Shown in pieces: positions 35,638 to 43,712 of a stretch of DNA of 64,000 nucleotides (the first letter of the stretch is position 1; each line of letters begins with the position of its first letter). The translations under genes and the position numbers were made by a program. Location of the stretch: assembly GCF_900142985.1 (NCBI RefSeq), contig NZ_LT670849.1, positions 1,054,001 to 1,118,000 on the forward strand, written 5' to 3'. Origin of the DNA: Bradyrhizobium erythrophlei (GTDB lineage Bacteria; Pseudomonadota; Alphaproteobacteria; Rhizobiales; Xanthobacteraceae). The notes under the pieces were generated by a model. The model searched no databases. It saw nothing but the letters and a program-made list of their open reading frames with translations, and was not told where the DNA came from.

Positions 35638-36405
35638 TCAAGGTATTGCCAGCGGTAATCGATCTTCGCCAGCCAGAATTGCCTGGACATATGGTGAGGG
35701 GCTGCCGGCCTCGCCGTTCAACACAAGGCCTGCGAGCAGACGGGTCGGCGCACGACCGCCCTTGACCGCACGAACCAGCACGCGGATTGCGGGCGCAGCC
35801 GCATCGCCATGAACCGGCAGGATCGTCAGGCTGCCAAAGCCACGGCCGAGCGCCGCCAGCACTTCCGCTATTCCGTCCGCCCGCCAGACCAGCGAAAGAT
35901 TTCCGCCTGACTTGAGAATGCGCCGGCTCGCATGAACCCATTCATCGAGCGTCCCGGCCGTGGCGACATGGGCGATCTCACGCGACTTGTCCGGCGAAGC
36001 ACGATGCCGTGACGCATCGTTGAAGGGCGGGTTCATCAGGACAATATCGGCGCTGTCCGGCAAGAGACCGGCGGATGCGAAGCTTTCCGCGCCCGACGTC
36101 ACGTCAAGCAAAAGGATCTCGGCGGCAATCGAATTGCCAAGCGCATTGGCGCGGGCGAACTCGCCGAGGCCCTTGTCGATCTCCACCAGAGCTAGCCTGA
36201 TCCCGGCCACGCGCCGCGCCACCGCGAGACCGGCCGCACCGACGCCGGCGCCAAGATCGACGACACGATCGCCTGATCGCGCGGGCGTCGCAGCCGCAAG
36301 CAGCATGGCGTCATGGCCGGCGCGATGGCCGGATCTCGGCTGGCGCAGGCGCAGCTTGCCACCGAGAAAAGCGTCCTCCGTGATCTCGCCGGCGAGTTCA
36401 CTCAT
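35638..36405 (-). CDS. tRNA1(Val)-A37 N6-methyltransferase-like (TrmN6 family)
   Basis: SAM-dependent methyltransferase of the N6-adenine type. Motif I is VVDLGAGVGAAGLAVARR (residues 48-65), and the catalytic NPPF is at 125-128 (IVLMNPPFND). The N-terminal TEDAFLGGKLRLRQPRSGHRAG is typical of TrmN6/YfiC-like proteins, which modify A37 of tRNA-Val. Some relatives act on other RNAs. At 255 aa it is standard. Start ATG 36405 overlaps the end of the DUF2007 gene by 8 bases, so the two are co-expressed. Confidence 0.88.
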   Translation of the reverse strand: MSELAGEITEDAFLGGKLRLRQPRSGHRAGHDAMLLAAATPARSGDRVVDLGAGVGAAGLAVARRVAGIRLALVEIDKGLGEFARANALGNSIAAEILLLDVTSGAESFASAGLLPDSADIVLMNPPFNDASRHRASPDKSREIAHVATAGTLDEWVHASRRILKSGGNLSLVWRADGIAEVLAALGRGFGSLTILPVHGDAAAPAIRVLVRAVKGGRAPTRLLAGLVLNGEAGSPSPYVQAILAGEDRLPLAIP

Positions 36406-36625
36406 CGGCCCGCAACTCGTGCGCGAGGCCGGCGTCGCGCAGCAGCTGGCGGGCGGCGCGATCGTCGTCCTCATGGACCAGAATCCGCCGCGGCAAGACG
36501 CCCAGCGACCCCTCGATGACGCTCATGTTCTGATCAAGCACCAGATGGTGGATATTGGCGCCGTCGAGCAGCGCCCCAATCGCCGACACCAGCACAATGT
36601 CATTGGTTCGAACCAATTCCCGCAC
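36398..36625 (-). CDS. DUF2007 putative signal-transducing protein
   Basis: A 75-aa soluble protein. VRELVRTNDIVLVSAIGALL, then LDQNMSVIEGSLGVLPRRIL and EDDDRAARQLLRDAGL, match the DUF2007 fold (one beta-alpha-beta unit). Its molecular role is not established. The start is GTG 36625, supported by AAAGGAGAAG about 8 bases upstream. It overlaps the TrmN6-like gene downstream. A palindrome pair begins 28 bases upstream of the start, so the promoter must lie within or beyond that element. Confidence 0.88.
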   Translation of the reverse strand: MRELVRTNDIVLVSAIGALLDGANIHHLVLDQNMSVIEGSLGVLPRRILVHEDDDRAARQLLRDAGLAHELRADE

Positions 36626-36652
36626 CCGGTCTTCTCCTTTATTCTGGCCTGG

Positions 36653-36822
36653 CTGGTGGTCCGATTCTAACATTCGCATCCCCTCTCGGCGGGCATTTTT
36701 GCGAATGTTAGAATCATAGGACCACCAGCAAATATATGTATTTCTAGTGGAGTTTAGGATTTGACATTCGCTTTCCGAGTTTGCTGCTGGGCAAGTAGCG
36801 AATGTCAAATCCACTCCACTAG
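36653..36822. repeat. Inverted pair of bulged palindromes (pair 7, subtype A)
   Basis: Palindromes 36653-36728 (arms GATTCTAACATTCGCA) and 36744-36822 (arms GGATTTGACATTCGC), with the linker CAAATATATGTATTT. It is nearly identical to pair 1, including linker, arm sequence and bulge sides. It lies between the divergent DUF2007 and polyprenyl synthetase genes. Confidence 0.9.
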
Positions 36823-36907
36823 CGGCATGTTGTTGGCTTGCGGCCTTGCCGCGCCACCCCGGTCTTTCTATTGTTATACCTGAGGATATGGTCTGGAGAC
36901 GACTGGC

Positions 36908-37918
36908 GTGGCGGTTATTGTTCCCTTCGAGAGCCCCTCTGAAGCTTCGATCGAGCCGCTTATCGAGCTCGTGGCCGGCGATATGGCGCGGGTGAATGCG
37001 ACCATCCTGTCGCGGACCGGCTCGGAAGTGACCATGATCCCCGAGGTCGCCAATCACCTGATCTCGTCGGGGGGAAAGCGGCTGCGCCCGATGCTGACGC
37101 TGGCGATGGCCAATCTGACCGGCTATTCCGGCGACGGCCATATCAAGCTCGCGGCCTCGGTTGAGTTCATGCATACCGCAACCCTGCTGCACGACGACGT
37201 GGTCGACGAAAGCGAGATGCGGCGCGGCAAGCTGTCGGCCCGCATGCTCTGGGGCAACGAGGCGAGCGTCTTGGTCGGCGACTTCCTGCTCGGCCAGGCT
37301 TTCCGAATGATGGTCGAGGTCGGCTCGCTGCGCGCGCTCGATATCCTGTCGTCGGCCGCGGCCACCATCGCCGAGGGCGAGGTGATGCAGCTTGCAGCCG
37401 CCAAGAACACCGCGACCACCGAGGACGAGTATCTCGCCGTCATCAGGGGCAAGACCGCCGAACTGTTCGCGGCCGCCTGCGAAGTCGGCCCCGTGATCGC
37501 CAACCGGCCAAAGGACGAGCAGACCGCCTGCCGCTCGGTCGGCATGAATCTGGGTATCGCCTTTCAGCTCGTCGACGACGTTCTCGACTACGGCGGCAAA
37601 TCCGCCAAGCTCGGCAAGAATGTCGGCGACGATTTCCGCGAGGGCAAGATCACGCTGCCGGTGGTGCTGGCGTTCCGCCGCGGCAACGACGTCGAGCGCG
37701 AATTCTGGCGGCGGGCGCTGGAGCGCGGCGAGATCGGCGACAGCGATCTCGACCACGCCGTCGGCCTGATGACCAAGCACCGCGCGCTCGAGGACACCAT
37801 CAATCGCGCACAGCATTACGGCGCGATGGCGGTCGATGCGCTGGCGCTGTTTCCGGCTTCACCGATGAAAACTGCGCTTGAGCAGGTGGTGGCGTTCTGC
37901 CTCGCGCGAACGCACTAA
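36908..37918 (+). CDS. ispB: polyprenyl diphosphate synthase (octaprenyl/decaprenyl type)
   Basis: A trans-prenyltransferase that elongates farnesyl or geranylgeranyl diphosphate with isopentenyl diphosphate to make the ubiquinone side chain. Both aspartate motifs are present: DDVVD at 96-100 and DDVLD at 223-227. GGKRLRP is at 55-61. The residues before the first motif (EFMHTATLLH) are small, as in long-chain synthases. Chain length cannot be fixed from sequence; decaprenyl is expected in Rhizobiales. At 336 aa it is standard. The start is GTG 36908. Next comes ispE, another isoprenoid gene, on the opposite strand. Confidence 0.94.
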   Translation: MAVIVPFESPSEASIEPLIELVAGDMARVNATILSRTGSEVTMIPEVANHLISSGGKRLRPMLTLAMANLTGYSGDGHIKLAASVEFMHTATLLHDDVVDESEMRRGKLSARMLWGNEASVLVGDFLLGQAFRMMVEVGSLRALDILSSAAATIAEGEVMQLAAAKNTATTEDEYLAVIRGKTAELFAAACEVGPVIANRPKDEQTACRSVGMNLGIAFQLVDDVLDYGGKSAKLGKNVGDDFREGKITLPVVLAFRRGNDVEREFWRRALERGEIGDSDLDHAVGLMTKHRALEDTINRAQHYGAMAVDALALFPASPMKTALEQVVAFCLARTH

Positions 37919-37970
37919 ATATCCCGGGACTGGCTGGCTGTTGTCTGCGCGACCCGAACCGGTATTCGCG

Positions 37971-38897
37971 TCAGCTCAATACGCCTGAATGCACCCACCA
38001 CTGCGGATGGTCGCGGCGTACTTTTTCCGCCGCACGGCCGGCCTCGGCCGTGTTCTCGTAGATTGCAAAGCAAGTCGCCCCGGATCCGGACATCCGTGCG
38101 AGCCAGGCGCCGTCGGTCGCATTGAGTGCCGAAATCACCTCGCCAATGACCGGCTGAATCCGCATCGCCGGGCCTTCCAGGTCGTTGGAGCTGGCGGCGA
38201 AGGCCTCGACCCACTCTTCCAGCGAGGCGCCCGCCTCCGGCCAGACAATGGCCTGGATCACGTCGGCAATGCCGACCCGCAACTCGCCGCTCCGCAGGCC
38301 CAGCGCGCCGAACACATCCTTGGTCGCCACCGCCACACGCGGATTGACCAGCACACATGGAAGTTTCGGCAGGCTGAGCGGCATCAGGCTTTCGCCGACC
38401 CCGGTCATGACGCAGGGCTGTGAAGGAACACAGACCGGAACATCGGCACCGGTCAGCCGCGCCACTTCAGAGATGCGTGCATCATCGATCGGCAGGCTGT
38501 TGGCGCGCGCGAGCAGCCGCAGGGCCGCTGCGGCGTCGGCCGAACCGCCGCCGATTCCGGCCGCAACCGGCAAAGACTTGTGCAGCGTGAAGGTGCCGGT
38601 CTTCAAGCCGGGCACGCGCTCGGCCAATAGCCGCGCCGCCTTGAGCACGAGATTGTCGCCGATCTCGCCGCAGGCATCCGCCAGCGGACCGGTCGTCTTG
38701 AGCGCCAGCTCGGCTGCGGGGAGAAGACCAAGTTGATCGGCGCAATCGGCAAATGCCACCACGCTTTCCAGATCGTGGTAGCCGTCGACACGACGGCCAA
38801 CGACCCGCAGCGTCAGATTGACCTTGGCGCGCGCGTTATCGACAAGCTCGTTTGCGGAGGATTTGACGGCCGTATCGGTCGGTCCACCCGGGGTCAT
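37971..38897 (-). CDS. ispE: 4-diphosphocytidyl-2-C-methyl-D-erythritol kinase
   Basis: GHMP kinase that phosphorylates CDP-methylerythritol in the MEP pathway for isopentenyl diphosphate. The ATP loop is PVAAGIGGGSADAAAAL (residues 110-126). The N-terminal ARAKVNLTLRV carries the conserved Lys24, and LTGADVPVC carries the conserved Asp. MSGSGATCFAIYE near the C-terminus is the third GHMP motif. At 308 aa it is typical for alphaproteobacteria. It is convergent with ispB; the products are linked, since ispE supplies the precursor used by ispB. Confidence 0.95.
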   Translation of the reverse strand: MTPGGPTDTAVKSSANELVDNARAKVNLTLRVVGRRVDGYHDLESVVAFADCADQLGLLPAAELALKTTGPLADACGEIGDNLVLKAARLLAERVPGLKTGTFTLHKSLPVAAGIGGGSADAAAALRLLARANSLPIDDARISEVARLTGADVPVCVPSQPCVMTGVGESLMPLSLPKLPCVLVNPRVAVATKDVFGALGLRSGELRVGIADVIQAIVWPEAGASLEEWVEAFAASSNDLEGPAMRIQPVIGEVISALNATDGAWLARMSGSGATCFAIYENTAEAGRAAEKVRRDHPQWWVHSGVLS

Positions 38898-39016
38898 AGC
38901 GAATATAAATCCAATAAAACCGAAGACGAACGGTCCAAAAACCGACGCCTCAAAATCCCAGAAGAGGCCGTCACGGGCGCAGCGCCAAGGCCTGATCGGC
39001 CATGGCGCTTCTGTTG

Positions 39017-40792
39017 CTAGCCACCCTTGTCGTCCTCTTTCTTTTTATCCGCGGAGGCGGCCGAAGACGTATCGTCGCTCAAGCCATGTTCGATCTTGGC
39101 CTCGATCTTCGGCAGATCTTCCGGCTCCGGCTTCAGGTCGCGGGCGTGCGCCCACTGGAACTTGGCTTCCAGCGTACGGCCGACGCGCCAATAGGCGTCA
39201 CCGAGGTGATCGTTGATGGTGGGATCCTCGGGCTTGAGATCGATCGCCCGCTCCAGGTTCTTCACCGCGTCTTCGTAGTTGCCGATGCGATAGTAGGCCC
39301 AGCCCAGCGAGTCCACGATGTATCCATCGTCCGGACGCTGCTCGACGGCACGCTTGATCATCTTCATGCCTTCGTCGAGGTTGATGCCCTGATCGATCCA
39401 GGAATAACCGAGGTAATTGAGCACATGCGGCTGCTCGGGCTGCAACTCGAGCGCCTTGCGCATGTCGGCTTCCGCCTTGTTCCACTGCTTGGCGCGTTCC
39501 TCGCAGATACCGCGATAATAGTAATAGACCCAGGTGTTCTTGTCGGTGGCCTTCGGCAGGATATCGATGCCTTGCGTATAAGTGACCGCGCAATCGGCAA
39601 ACTTCTTGCGGCCACGCTCGATATTGCCGAGCGCCATCACGGCCTCGATGTCCTTGGGATCGTCTGCCGTAACACCCTTCAGGATCTTGATGGCCTCGTC
39701 GGTCCGGTCGGCGGAATCGAGATCGATGGCGAGCTGAATCTGCGCGTTGCGCTTCAGCGGCGAGCTGGCCGGCATACGCTCGTAGACCTTGATCGCCATC
39801 TGCGGCTTCTTCACCGATTCATAGAGATCGGCGAGCGACAACAGCGCCAACGGATGGTTCGGCACGAGATAGAGCGCAAGCTGCAGATAGACGAGCGCAA
39901 GATCCTCGCCGCCGCGGCGGGTGAGCGTCGCGCCAATGCCGTAAAGCGCCTCTGCCGCGCCGGCTTGCGGCGAATCGACGATCGGCGGCAACTTCTTGCC
40001 GGCATCGGTTTCGCGCATCGCATCCAGAACCAGCGGGTGTCGGGGCAACTTCTTGTCGAAGGCCTCGTAGACCGCCTTGGCGGAAGCTGCGTCCTTGTTG
40101 CGCGACAACCAGCGAGCATAGTCGTCGGAGACACGCAGCATGGAGTCTTCGAGCTTGTAGGCGCGCTCGAGCCGCACCCCGGCGTCCTTTTCCTTGCCTG
40201 CCAGTTCCAGGATCATGCCGGAATGCAGATCCTTGAAGATCGGATACCACTCGGGACCCGCAAGCTTGTCGATCGTCGCAACCGCAGTCTTGGTATCGCC
40301 GGCGCCATAAGCAGCCCAGCCCGACAACAGCGTCGCAACGAGGTCGGTAATCGGCCCGCGGATCGACTGGTTGATATTGGTCTGGGCGCTCGCGTATTTC
40401 TTCGCCTTGAGATCGCGCACGCCGATTACAAGCCGCGCGACGCGATTGGTCTTGTCGATCGAGAGAATACGGTCGGCGAGTTTGATCGCCTCGTCGATAT
40501 CGCCGTCGGCGAGCGAGGAAATGAACGCGCGATCCAGCAGTTCATTGTTCTTCGGATCGGTGCGGAGCGCCGAACGGTAGAAGGCCGCGGCCGAAGCCGC
40601 ATCCCGCTCGACGCTGGCATGACGCGCGGCCAGATAGCTGCCGGACGTCGTCAACGCCTTCAGGTCATGCGAGGAAGGAAATTGTGCGGAGTTGTCGGCA
40701 GGACGCTCTGGCGTCTGCGCTGAAGCAACGACCGGCAAAGCCAGGAAAGCGAGTGCGGCAATCGCCGAGCGATTGAATTGAAAAGAAAGCAT
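39017..40792 (-). CDS. exported tetratricopeptide repeat protein
   Basis: A periplasmic or membrane-associated TPR protein (591 aa). The signal peptide is IAALAFLALPVVASAQ (about residues 10-26). At least eight TPR-like 34-residue units follow, clearest near the C-terminus: YYYRGICEERAKQWNKAEAD, VLNYLGYSWIDQGINLDEGM, and DSLGWAYYRIGNYEDAVKNL. It ends in a Lys/Asp-rich tail. Such proteins are widespread in Rhizobiales and usually annotated only as TPR proteins. ATG 40792 is chosen over GTG 40795, one codon earlier. Confidence 0.9.
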   Translation of the reverse strand: MLSFQFNRSAIAALAFLALPVVASAQTPERPADNSAQFPSSHDLKALTTSGSYLAARHASVERDAASAAAFYRSALRTDPKNNELLDRAFISSLADGDIDEAIKLADRILSIDKTNRVARLVIGVRDLKAKKYASAQTNINQSIRGPITDLVATLLSGWAAYGAGDTKTAVATIDKLAGPEWYPIFKDLHSGMILELAGKEKDAGVRLERAYKLEDSMLRVSDDYARWLSRNKDAASAKAVYEAFDKKLPRHPLVLDAMRETDAGKKLPPIVDSPQAGAAEALYGIGATLTRRGGEDLALVYLQLALYLVPNHPLALLSLADLYESVKKPQMAIKVYERMPASSPLKRNAQIQLAIDLDSADRTDEAIKILKGVTADDPKDIEAVMALGNIERGRKKFADCAVTYTQGIDILPKATDKNTWVYYYYRGICEERAKQWNKAEADMRKALELQPEQPHVLNYLGYSWIDQGINLDEGMKMIKRAVEQRPDDGYIVDSLGWAYYRIGNYEDAVKNLERAIDLKPEDPTINDHLGDAYWRVGRTLEAKFQWAHARDLKPEPEDLPKIEAKIEHGLSDDTSSAASADKKKEDDKGG

Positions 40793-41023
40793 CACGTTTT
40801 GCCTTGGCTCCAGGATTTACGGCAGGATCGTGTGATCGTAGGGATGCAAGCCCGACAGGCGCATCAAGTGTTGCGACAATGCCGCTTTTGGCGGCCAATC
40901 GCAAGGATACGAGCATAGCATAATGACAGGCAGGATGGCCCTTACCGCCGTCCCTCTCGCCTGAAAACGCGTCCACTATGGCAGTATCGTGGCCGATGAC
41001 CGGGGCTAGTCACGCAATCGTGG

Positions 41024-42682
41024 TCACATCGCCTCGTAATTGGGCCCGCCGCCGCCCTCCGGCGGAACCCAGGTGATGTTGCCGTTGGGATCCTTGACGT
41101 CGCAGGTTTTGCAATGGACGCAGTTCTGGGCGTTGATCACGAAGCGCGGACCTGACGTTTCCTCCACCCATTCATAGACACCGGCCGGGCAATAGCGATT
41201 CGACGGACCGGCATATACGTCGTGTTCGGAGGTCTTTTGCAGGTTCATGTCGGCGACCTTGAGATGGACCGGCTGATCCTCCTCGTGGTTGGTGTTCGAC
41301 AGAAATACCGATGAGAGACGGTCGAAGGTCAGTTTGCCATCCGGTTTGAGAGCCGCGATCGGCGCATGAGCCTTGGCCGGGTCGAGGGTCTTGCGGTCGG
41401 GTTTGGCGTGCGACTGGGTTCCGAACAGCGAGAAACCGAGCGTGTTGCACCACATATCGAAGCCGCCGAGCGCCACGCCGAGGACAGTTCCGAATTTCGA
41501 CCAGAGCGGTTTGACGTTGCGGACCAGATAGAGATCCTTGCCCACGGCTGACGAGCGCCAGGCATTTTCATAATCGACGAGTTCGTCGTTCGCACGGCCT
41601 GCGCCGAGTGCCGCGTTGACGTGCTCGGCTGCCAGCATCCCGCTGCCGATCGCATTATGGACGCCCTTGATGCGCGGCACGTTCACAAAGCCCGCCGCGC
41701 AGCCGATCAGCGCGCCGCCGGCAAAAGACAGACGCGGCACCGATTGATAGCCGCCCTCGGTGATGGCACGCGCGCCGTAAGCTAATCGCTTGCCGCCCTC
41801 GAAGATCGTGCTGATCGCAGGATGTGTCTTGAAGCGCTGAAATTCCTCAAACGGCGACAGATACGGATCGTCGTAGTTCAGATGCACGACGAAGCCGACC
41901 GCGACGAGATTATCGTCGTAGTGATAGAGAAAGGAGCCGCCGCCGGTCTTGCTGTTCAAGGGCCAGCCGAACGAATGCTGGATCAGGCCCTTCTGGTGTT
42001 TCGACGGATCGATCTGCCAGACTTCCTTCAACCCGATGCCGAATTTCGCCGGCTCGCTCTTGGCACCGAGAGCGAATTTCGCGATGAGCTGTTTGGTCAG
42101 ACTGCCGCGGGCGCCTTCAGCGAACAGCGTGTACTTGCCGCACAGTTCCATGCCGCGGGTGTACGAAGCCTTGTGCGAGCCATCCCTGGCGACGCCCATG
42201 TCGCCGGTCGCAATGCCGCGTACTGCGCCCTTGTCGTCATAGAGCACCTCGACCGCGGCAAAGCCCGGATAGATTTCGACGCCGAGCGCCTCGGCCTTGC
42301 CGGCGAGCCAGCGGCAGAGCCGGCCGAGCGAACCAATGTAGCAGTGATGGTTGTTCATCAACGGCGGCATCATGAAGTTCGGCAAGCGGATCGCGCCGGA
42401 CTTCGTCATCCAGAAGAAGCGATCGTCCTTGACCTGCGTCTTCAGCGGACAATCGGCATCCTCGCGCCAGTCCGGCACGAGCTTGTCGAGCGCAAGGGGG
42501 TCCATCACGGCGCCCGACAAGATATGTGCTCCGACTTCCGATCCCTTCTCGACCACGACCACCGACAGCTCGGGGTTGAGCTGCTTCAGACGGATGGCGG
42601 CGGAAAGCCCGGACGGGCCGGCGCCGACAATCACGACATCGAATTCCATGGATTCGCGCGGCGGCAATTCTTCGGTGCTCAT
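41024..42682 (-). CDS. electron transfer flavoprotein-ubiquinone oxidoreductase
   Basis: Membrane-associated enzyme that passes electrons from electron transfer flavoprotein (fatty-acid and amino-acid oxidation) to ubiquinone. The FAD-binding dinucleotide loop is VIVGAGPSGLSAAIRL (about 14-29). The ubiquinone domain is in the middle. The C-terminal 4Fe-4S ligand set is CPAGVYEW, then NAQNCVHCKTCDVKDP (four Cys in all). At 552 aa it matches the alphaproteobacterial and mitochondrial forms. It stands alone on its strand, without etfAB beside it. Confidence 0.96.
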   Translation of the reverse strand: MSTEELPPRESMEFDVVIVGAGPSGLSAAIRLKQLNPELSVVVVEKGSEVGAHILSGAVMDPLALDKLVPDWREDADCPLKTQVKDDRFFWMTKSGAIRLPNFMMPPLMNNHHCYIGSLGRLCRWLAGKAEALGVEIYPGFAAVEVLYDDKGAVRGIATGDMGVARDGSHKASYTRGMELCGKYTLFAEGARGSLTKQLIAKFALGAKSEPAKFGIGLKEVWQIDPSKHQKGLIQHSFGWPLNSKTGGGSFLYHYDDNLVAVGFVVHLNYDDPYLSPFEEFQRFKTHPAISTIFEGGKRLAYGARAITEGGYQSVPRLSFAGGALIGCAAGFVNVPRIKGVHNAIGSGMLAAEHVNAALGAGRANDELVDYENAWRSSAVGKDLYLVRNVKPLWSKFGTVLGVALGGFDMWCNTLGFSLFGTQSHAKPDRKTLDPAKAHAPIAALKPDGKLTFDRLSSVFLSNTNHEEDQPVHLKVADMNLQKTSEHDVYAGPSNRYCPAGVYEWVEETSGPRFVINAQNCVHCKTCDVKDPNGNITWVPPEGGGGPNYEAM

Positions 42683-42788
42683 GATCTGATCTCAGGCCTG
42701 GAATGGTTGTGTCACGTTGTTTCCGATTTTTGCAGGAAGAACAACATGGAAATGCCGTATCAAGCGTTTCGTTGCGGTCTGATCCGGT

Positions 42789-42863
42789 CTAGTGTGGCGC
42801 AGCAAATTTCGTATCTCGACCGGACCATTTTCGGCATGCGGAATTTGAAAACCAAAGCCGTAC
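42789..42863. repeat. degenerate copy of the palindrome family
   Basis: CTAGTGTGGC opens the left side and CAAATTTCGTAT pairs imperfectly with ATGCGGAATTTG on the right; GCCGTAC closes it. The stem has several mismatches, so this looks like an old, decaying copy. It lies just upstream of the uracil-DNA glycosylase start (12 bases). Confidence 0.45.
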
Positions 42864-42875
42864 CGGATCAACAAG

Positions 42876-43709
42876 TTGACGCCTGAACCCGCGCCTACCG
42901 TATCCCAACTGCTTGCCTTCTATCTGGAGGCCGGGGTCGATTGTGCGCTCTCCGACGAGCCTGTTGACCGGCTCGCCGAACCCGAGGCGCCCCCAGCCAT
43001 CAAGGCGACCACCCCTTCCAGCGACGCCGGCCCGGCGCGCCCGGCTCGAGCTGCGACTACCACCTTCGCGGCGCCGACCGCCGACCCCTCGCCGGCGCCG
43101 GATGCGGCGATTGCAAGCGCGCGGGAGGCGGCGCGCACCGCAGCCTCACTCGAAGTCCTGCGCGACATGCTGGAGAAGTTCGACGGTTGCGCGCTGAAAT
43201 CCACCGCGACGCGGCTGGTGTTCGCCGACGGCAACCCGAAGGCCCGCATTATGTTTGTCGGCGAGGCGCCGGGGCGCGACGAAGATATCGAGGGACTGCC
43301 CTTTGTCGGCCGTTCGGGAAAACTGCTCGACCGGATGATCGCCGCAATCGGGCTCGATCGCACCAAGGTCTACATCGCCAACGTGATTCCCTGGCGTCCG
43401 CCGGGAAACCGGACACCGACGCCGCAGGAAACACAAATCTGCCTGCCGTTCATCCAGCGTCAGATTGAACTGGTCGATCCGGATATTCTTGTCACGCTCG
43501 GTAATCCCTCGACGCAAACACTGCTGTCGACGCGCGAAGGCATCATGAAGACGCGCGGACGCTGGTTCAATTACGATACCGGCACGCGCACGATCCGTGC
43601 GATAGCGACGTTCCATCCAGCCTATCTGTTGCGTTCGCCGTCCTACAAGCGGCTGTCATGGCAGGACCTGCGCTCGATTGCCAAAGCCCTGCCGCAGACG
43701 GCGTCCTGA
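42876..43709 (+). CDS. uracil-DNA glycosylase (family 4-like)
   Basis: Excises uracil from DNA. Core motifs are GEAPGRDED (motif A) and FHPAYLLRSP (motif B, with His), plus VIPWRPPGNRTPTPQE, all typical of family 4/5-like enzymes. Residues 1-90 form a Pro/Ala-rich, probably disordered N-terminal extension. Family 4 enzymes usually bind a 4Fe-4S cluster through four Cys, but only three Cys occur in the whole protein (VDCAL, DGCAL and QICLP), and no CxxC pair, so a canonical cluster is unlikely. The start is TTG 42876; no suitable ATG exists. It is convergent with the GT39 gene. Confidence 0.88.
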   Translation: MTPEPAPTVSQLLAFYLEAGVDCALSDEPVDRLAEPEAPPAIKATTPSSDAGPARPARAATTTFAAPTADPSPAPDAAIASAREAARTAASLEVLRDMLEKFDGCALKSTATRLVFADGNPKARIMFVGEAPGRDEDIEGLPFVGRSGKLLDRMIAAIGLDRTKVYIANVIPWRPPGNRTPTPQETQICLPFIQRQIELVDPDILVTLGNPSTQTLLSTREGIMKTRGRWFNYDTGTRTIRAIATFHPAYLLRSPSYKRLSWQDLRSIAKALPQTAS

Positions 43710-43712
43710 TTA

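Noticed and set aside
36626..37816. Long minus-strand open frame opposite the polyprenyl synthase gene, joining the DUF2007 gene
   Set aside because: The true DUF2007 gene starts at GTG 36625 with a ribosome site; the rest is a shadow that also crosses the palindrome pair.
39002..40723. 573-codon open frame opposite the TPR protein gene
   Set aside because: Antisense shadow; the TPR repeats and signal peptide on the other strand are clear.
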